Source: Myxococcus stipitatus (lineage in GTDB: Bacteria; Myxococcota; Myxococcia; Myxococcales; Myxococcaceae). From it: DNA of 64,000 nucleotides. The stretch covers positions 1,178,001-1,242,000 of the forward strand of contig NZ_CP102770.1 of NCBI RefSeq assembly GCF_038561935.1, in the 5' to 3' direction. The notes beneath the pieces were generated by a model. It made no database searches and was not told the DNA's origin. It worked only from the letters and a program-made list of their open reading frames with translations. Of this stretch, positions 60,256 to 64,000 are shown in pieces. Every line of letters begins with the position of its first letter. The first letter of the stretch is position 1. Both the position numbers and the translations under genes were made by a program.

Positions 60256-60432
60256 ATGACGCCGGGTTCAACGCCGTCCCTGAGTGCCAATGCCGTCGAG
60301 TCGAGCGCGGCGGACGCCCACGTGAAGAACAACTACGTGGACTGCGCCACCAACGTGGGTGTGCAGCGGGCGCGCAAGCCGCTGCCCATGCCCTCCACGC
60401 CCGCACTGTCCACGGCCCCGCAGGCGCGCTAG
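60256..60432 (+). CDS. Small peptide gene (58 aa)
   Basis: A 58-codon frame beginning at an ATG with a good ribosome site (GAGGAGCG). The peptide is Ser/Ala/Pro-rich at both ends and has a distinct core AHVKNNYVDCATNVGVQRAR followed by KPLPMPSTPAL. It has one Cys (residue 30), no signal peptide and no membrane helix. It is divergent from the JmjC-type oxygenase and stands 176 bases before the ECF sigma gene. Such an arrangement is compatible with a modified-peptide precursor, or with a small regulatory protein; neither is shown. Short length makes the coding call moderate, but the codon bias and ribosome site support it. Confidence 0.55.
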   Translation: MTPGSTPSLSANAVESSAADAHVKNNYVDCATNVGVQRARKPLPMPSTPALSTAPQAR

Positions 60433-60608
60433 GCCGCCCCGGGTTGTGACAGCGGGGCCGTTTGGCCCCACCGTGGAGATCCATGCCCGGACGGGAACGA
60501 CCCCCCTTCCGGGCATCTGCTTGTCTGTGTCCTTGCACTTTTTTCTCAAGGAACAGGGGGCTTCACGTCTTTGACAGGGAAACCCGCCAAGCGAGCATGT
60601 AGGACAAA

Positions 60609-61166
60609 ATGGCCAACCTCTTCAACCGAGAGCGGAGGCGCTTCGAGGCGTTCATCCGGCAGCACCGGCCCAGCTTGCTGGGGCTGGCGCGCCGGTTGTC
60701 CGTGCGCTCCAGCTTGGAGGCGGAGGACCTGGTCCAGGAGACCTTCGAGCGGGCGATGCAGGAGTTCGAGTCGCTGAAGGACCGGACGGACGCGGCGGCG
60801 GCGGCGTGGCTGTGTACGACGATGACGAACCGCTTCCTGGACTACTGCCGCCGCCAGCGGACGGAAGTCCGTGGAATGCCTCACCTCGCCCTGGTGCAGG
60901 AGGGGGTGGCTCAGGCGGAGTCCCAGGAGAACTGGGAGCTGGTCAGCACCGAGGAGTTCCAGAAGGCGGTGGAGCGGCTCAAGCCGCACCTGAGAGATGC
61001 CTACCGGCTGCACGCCGAGGGCAGGCGCTACAACGCCATCGCCGAGCATTTCAACGTTCCCGTGGGCACGGTGGGCAGTTGGCTCACCCTGGCGCGCAGG
61101 GACCTGAAGGACTTGCTGCTGCCACAAGTTGCGGTGGCCCGCGAGCGAGGGGCAACGAGCTCATGA
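60609..61166 (+). CDS. ECF-type RNA polymerase sigma factor
   Basis: A 185-residue sigma-70-family factor with regions 2 and 4 only. Region 2 (about 10-90): LLGLARRLSVRSSLEAEDLVQETFERAM and AWLCTTMTNRFLDYCRRQ. Region 4 (about 120-175): AVERLKPHLRDAYRLHAEGRRYNAIAEHFNVPVGTVGSWLTLARRDLKDLL. Its TGA overlaps the ATG of the zf-HC2 anti-sigma gene (ATGA), so the two are translationally coupled and the factor is presumably held at the membrane by that partner. The region upstream has a T6 tract and AGGAAC (60549-60554), a -35-like element for ECF factors, but a matching -10 is not convincing. Confidence 0.9.
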   Translation: MANLFNRERRRFEAFIRQHRPSLLGLARRLSVRSSLEAEDLVQETFERAMQEFESLKDRTDAAAAAWLCTTMTNRFLDYCRRQRTEVRGMPHLALVQEGVAQAESQENWELVSTEEFQKAVERLKPHLRDAYRLHAEGRRYNAIAEHFNVPVGTVGSWLTLARRDLKDLLLPQVAVARERGATSS

Positions 61167-62599
61167 CGACGCCATGCACCAACAACCGATTGCACCTCTT
61201 CATCGACGGAGAGCTGTCCGCGGCCGACGCGGATGCCTTCCGACAGCACCTGACGCGGTGCGCCGAGTGTGAGGCGGGGTTGAGGGATTTGCTGCAGCTG
61301 GAGTTCCTGGCGGCGCGTGCCCTGGGGACGGCGGAGGTGGCGGTGGAGCCGGAGGGCCTCCCGGCGCCGGTGATGGGGGCGAAGGTGGTGTCCCTGGCGG
61401 GCAGGTTCCGGAAGGTGGCCCGCACGGTGGTGCCGGTGGCGTTGGCGGCGGGACTGGCGGCGGTGGGGGTGTTCCGGCTCCAGGCGCCGTCGGAGGTTCC
61501 GGGCGAGGTGTGGCTGGCCAGCGCGGACACGCGGACCTTCGAGGCGCGGCTGAGCCACCCGAAGGCGGACCGCTTCCTGCCCTACAGCCCGATGCGTGGC
61601 ACCAGCCACACCACGGAGCTGCTGCCGCTGCGGCCGCTGGCGGAGCTGGCCGAGCGTCACGACTACCGGGGCATCGCGGCGGCGTATGCGCTGCGAGGGG
61701 ACTGGCAGCAGGCCGAGGCGTTCCTGGGACAGGAGCCCGAGTCGGCCGACAAGGCGAATGACCTGGCGGTGGTGGCGCTGAGCCGGCAGCGGTACGAGGA
61801 GGCGCTGGGCCTGCTGACGAGCGCGCTGCGCCAGAATCCCAATCACTCGCAGGCGCTGTGGAACCGGGCGCTGGTGCTGCGTGAGAGGGATTTGCTGGAC
61901 CGCGCGGCGGCGTCCTTCGACACCGTGGCCTCGCTGGGCGAGGAGGGGTGGAGCGGGGAGGCGCGCCGGATGGCGGCGGAGCTGCGCACGCAGCTGGCGG
62001 AGGAGCGGGTGCGGTGGCGGCGGCAGGTGTCCGATGCGTGGCTGACGCTGACGGATGGCTCGGCGGTCGACGTGAAGCAGCTGGTGCAGCGGCCGGTGGT
62101 GGCTCGCGCCGCGCTGTATGAGGCGGTCCGCACGCTGACGTCGAAGGAGCGCGTGGAGGCGCTGCTGCCGCTGGCTCGGGAGCTGGATGCGCTGGGTGGG
62201 GGCTCGGTGCTCCAGGACTACGTGCGGCAGGTCGCGACGCGGGACTTCACGGCGCGGGCTCCCCTGGCGCAGGGGTACGCGGGGCTCCTGCGCGACAGCG
62301 ACTCGAAGAAGGACGCCACGGCGCTGCTGGACTCGCTGCGCCGCTCGGGGGAGCGGGACATCTACTTCGGCGCGCTGGTGCAGACGGGCTTCGCGGCGAT
62401 GGATGGCGCGGCGATGAGCGCGCTGCGAGGCTTCGCCGAGGGCACGCCGGACCCGTGGCTGCACCTGCTGGCCGAGCGCGAGGGCATCCGCCGCGAGCTG
62501 GCCGCGGGCCGCACCGCGGACGCGGAGAAGCAGCTGATGGACGCGATGCTGACGTGCAACGGCCTGGGCAACATCGTGCCGTGCATGGAGCTGAACTGA
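61163..62599 (+). CDS. zf-HC2 anti-sigma factor with extracytoplasmic TPR module
   Basis: A 478-residue membrane protein. The N-terminal zinc-finger anti-sigma domain has the HxxxCxxC motif (His29, Cys33, Cys36 in QHLTRCAEC). A membrane helix follows (about 88-104), then about 370 residues outside. Residues 127-477 are colinear with residues 50-396 of the TPR-CHAT protein: RLSHPKADRFLP with RLTYPEADRYRP, SQALWNRALVLRERDLLD with AQALWNRALVLRDMGLTM, VATRDFTARAPLAQGYAGL with VASRDFARRGQLAKGYAEL. The protein ends at PCMELN, where the CHAT protein continues past ARCVELEVRL. It thus has the sensor module but lacks the protease. A hairpin follows at 62627. Confidence 0.88.
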   Translation: MTTPCTNNRLHLFIDGELSAADADAFRQHLTRCAECEAGLRDLLQLEFLAARALGTAEVAVEPEGLPAPVMGAKVVSLAGRFRKVARTVVPVALAAGLAAVGVFRLQAPSEVPGEVWLASADTRTFEARLSHPKADRFLPYSPMRGTSHTTELLPLRPLAELAERHDYRGIAAAYALRGDWQQAEAFLGQEPESADKANDLAVVALSRQRYEEALGLLTSALRQNPNHSQALWNRALVLRERDLLDRAAASFDTVASLGEEGWSGEARRMAAELRTQLAEERVRWRRQVSDAWLTLTDGSAVDVKQLVQRPVVARAALYEAVRTLTSKERVEALLPLARELDALGGGSVLQDYVRQVATRDFTARAPLAQGYAGLLRDSDSKKDATALLDSLRRSGERDIYFGALVQTGFAAMDGAAMSALRGFAEGTPDPWLHLLAEREGIRRELAAGRTADAEKQLMDAMLTCNGLGNIVPCMELN

Positions 62600-62626
62600 G
62601 CCGGACTCCGGCGCGGTGAAGTGCCG

Positions 62627-62655
62627 AGGGGGTCGGTCCGCGAGGACTGGCCCCT
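62627..62655 (+). terminator. Possible terminator of the sigma/anti-sigma operon
   Basis: AGGGG/CCCCT and GTCC/GGAC stems are stacked across an internal loop with a GCGA tetraloop-like turn, 28 bases after the anti-sigma stop, followed by a T/C-rich stretch. Confidence 0.45.
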
Positions 62656-62737
62656 TCGTCGTTCCAGGCTGTTGCCCATCGTGCGAAGCGGGAGCGAGGC
62701 GCGCACGGGCGCGTGCGTGCGTGGCAGGCTTGCTCGC

Positions 62738-64000
62738 ATGACCGCCCCTTCGCCCCGCAACATGCGCGACTACGCGGCCACCCATCGCGACTTCCGGTGG
62801 GAGCGGCCCGAGCACTTCAACTTCTCCGTGGACGTGGTGGACCGGCACGCGAGGGAGCGGCCGGAGTCCCTGGCGCTCCTGTGGTCCGACGAGTCCGGAC
62901 GCTCGCAGCGCTTCACGTGGCAGGGCGTGCGGCAGCGCTCGGTGCACGCGGCGCAGTTCCTGGCGGGGCTGGGGCTGAAGAAGGGGGACCGGGTCTTCAT
63001 CATGATGCCCCGGATTCCCGAGTGGTGGTTCCTGGTGCTGGGCTGCATCCGCGCGGGCATCGTGTTCATGCCCGGCACGCCCATGCTCACCGTCAAGGAC
63101 ATCCGCTACCGGCTGGTGGCGGCGGATGCGAACGCGGTCATCGCGGACGTGAGCTGCCTGGACCACTTCGAGGGCCTCGCCGGCACGGGCCGCGTGGAGA
63201 CGTGGGTCGCGGTGGGGGAGGGCGCTCCGGCGCCGTGGGTCCGCTACCAGGCGGGAACGATGGGCACGGCCGCGCACGGGGAGACGTTCGCCCCGACGCG
63301 CGCGGAGGACCCGCTGCTCATCTACTTCACGTCCGGCACCACGGGCATGCCGAAGATGGTGCTGCACACGCACGCCAGCTACGGCATGGGGCACGTCATC
63401 ACCGGCAAGTACTGGCTGGACCTGACGCCGGAGGACCGGCACCTGACGTTGAGCGACACGGGCTGGGCCAAGTGCGCGTGGGGCAAGCTCTTCGGCCCGT
63501 GGAGTCAGGGCGCGTGCAACGTCGTCTATGACTTCCGAGGGCGCTTCGACGCGCCGAAGCTCCTGAAGGTGCTCGCGTCGCAGCAGGTCACCACGTTCTG
63601 CGCTCCGCCCACGGCGTGGCGCGCGATGGTGCTGCAGGACCTGAAGTCCTTCGACCTGACGTCGCTGCGGCACACGGTGAGCGCGGGCGAGCCCCTGAAC
63701 CCGGAGGTCATCGAGACGTGGAAGGCGGCCACGGGGCTGCACATCCGCGAGGGGTATGGGCAGACGGAGACGGTGGTGCTGGTGGGGATGTTCCCAGCGG
63801 TGGAGCCGCGCATGGGCTCGATGGGGAAGCCGTCTCCGGGGTTCATCGTGAGTGTCATCGACGATGCGGGGCAGGAGGTGAAGGACGGGCAGGAGGGGGA
63901 CATCGCGGTGCGCGTGGCGCCGGAGCGGCCGGTGGGGTTGTTCCAGGAGTACCTGGGAGATGCCGCCGCCAACACGGCCTGCCGCCGAGGGGACTGGTAC
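62738..64000 (+). CDS. Acyl-CoA synthetase, medium-chain type (partial, runs off the window)
   Basis: 421 codons of an AMP-forming acyl-CoA ligase, open at the right edge. The P-loop-like LLIYFTSGTTGMPKMVLHTH, substrate-pocket SDTGWAKCAWGKLFGPWSQGA and REGYGQTETVVLVG motifs are present. The SDTGWAKxxW motif is that of the medium-chain (ACSM/MACS) group. The family is about 540-560 residues, so the missing part should be the C-terminal lid with the catalytic Lys. ATG 62738 lies 138 bases past the anti-sigma factor. It activates fatty or aromatic acids to CoA esters; there is no evident link to the sigma system. Confidence 0.9.
   Translation, partial: MTAPSPRNMRDYAATHRDFRWERPEHFNFSVDVVDRHARERPESLALLWSDESGRSQRFTWQGVRQRSVHAAQFLAGLGLKKGDRVFIMMPRIPEWWFLVLGCIRAGIVFMPGTPMLTVKDIRYRLVAADANAVIADVSCLDHFEGLAGTGRVETWVAVGEGAPAPWVRYQAGTMGTAAHGETFAPTRAEDPLLIYFTSGTTGMPKMVLHTHASYGMGHVITGKYWLDLTPEDRHLTLSDTGWAKCAWGKLFGPWSQGACNVVYDFRGRFDAPKLLKVLASQQVTTFCAPPTAWRAMVLQDLKSFDLTSLRHTVSAGEPLNPEVIETWKAATGLHIREGYGQTETVVLVGMFPAVEPRMGSMGKPSPGFIVSVIDDAGQEVKDGQEGDIAVRVAPERPVGLFQEYLGDAAANTACRRGDWY

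Noticed and set aside
56344-62599. CHAT region considered as part of a type III-E CRISPR (Craspase) locus or a gasdermin-type defence system
   Set aside because: No gRAMP/Cas7-11, Cas1, repeats, Csx30 or gasdermin-like gene lies in the region; the link to an ECF sigma factor is through a classical zf-HC2 anti-sigma protein.
61028-63742. 904-codon open frame on the minus strand across the anti-sigma and acyl-CoA synthetase genes
   Set aside because: It runs antisense through two well-supported genes and an intergenic terminator and its translation is Arg/His/Leu low-complexity; it is a consequence of GC-biased codons.

Overview
The window is high-GC DNA with very strong third-position GC bias. 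It is densely packed with Ser/Thr protein kinases, sensor histidine kinases and lipoproteins, and includes a MYXO-CTERM-type surface protein. This points to a myxobacterium, probably suborder Cystobacterineae (Myxococcus/Corallococcus/Cystobacter relatives). No rRNA, tRNA, CRISPR array, insertion sequence or prophage was recognised.

Layout. 0-7 kb: three enzymes of a 2-aminomuconate / meta-cleavage (kynurenine-type) route: a RidA-like deaminase, a semialdehyde dehydrogenase and, further along, a 4-oxalocrotonate decarboxylase. They are interspersed with a GAF histidine kinase, a short-chain dehydrogenase and an outer-membrane protein. 7-11.5 kb: a membrane-anchored unknown, an FAD/NAD(P)-binding protein divergent from a cysteine dioxygenase, and a soluble histidine kinase. 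11.7-26 kb: a signalling block with three Ser/Thr kinases (one a 1.35-kilo-residue kinase/ATPase/TPR protein), an unusual NGL-repeat lipoprotein, an FHA-PAS-kinase-receiver hybrid and an OPT transporter. 26-31.8 kb: small DUF proteins, an HtrA/DegP-type lipoprotein protease, a single-domain response regulator, a YbhN-like membrane protein and a glutaminyl-peptide cyclotransferase. 31.8-35.1 kb: a sigma-54 activator, its histidine kinase and a small exported peptide, apparently one operon behind a sigma-54 promoter with tandem upstream sites. 35.1-41 kb: a TonB receptor with a Cys-rich lipoprotein, plus two exported proteins of unknown role. 41-47.6 kb: cobalamin genes (cobQ, btuF-btuD-btuC, cobC, cobS, cobT). 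47.7-56 kb: a MarR-controlled EmrAB-type efflux pump, a tandem HD-GYP/LuxR protein, an alpha/beta hydrolase and a polysaccharide lyase. 56.3-62.6 kb: the most unusual region. 62.7 kb to the end: a truncated acyl-CoA synthetase.

Two regulatory systems stand out. (1) A membrane-anchored TPR-CHAT protein (caspase-like dyad His783/Cys829) lies close to an ECF sigma factor and its zf-HC2 anti-sigma factor. The whole extracytoplasmic part of the anti-sigma factor (about 350 residues) is colinear with the N-terminal TPR module of the CHAT protein, down to a C-x8-C pair, and stops where the CHAT protein carries on. This looks like a protease/sensor pair feeding an ECF sigma factor. A JmjC-type oxygenase and a 58-residue peptide gene sit between them. 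(2) Two sigma-54 promoters with the same core (TGGCACG-N4-ATGCT) are each preceded by tandem 15-bp GGGGC-N5-GCCCC-type sites at a 19-bp period. One lies upstream of the peptide/kinase/activator operon, the other upstream of the receiver-only regulator 6 kb away. This suggests a small autoregulated sigma-54 regulon.

Calls rest on reading motifs and translations by eye; no database search was run. Where a start codon differs from the longest frame, the reason is given.
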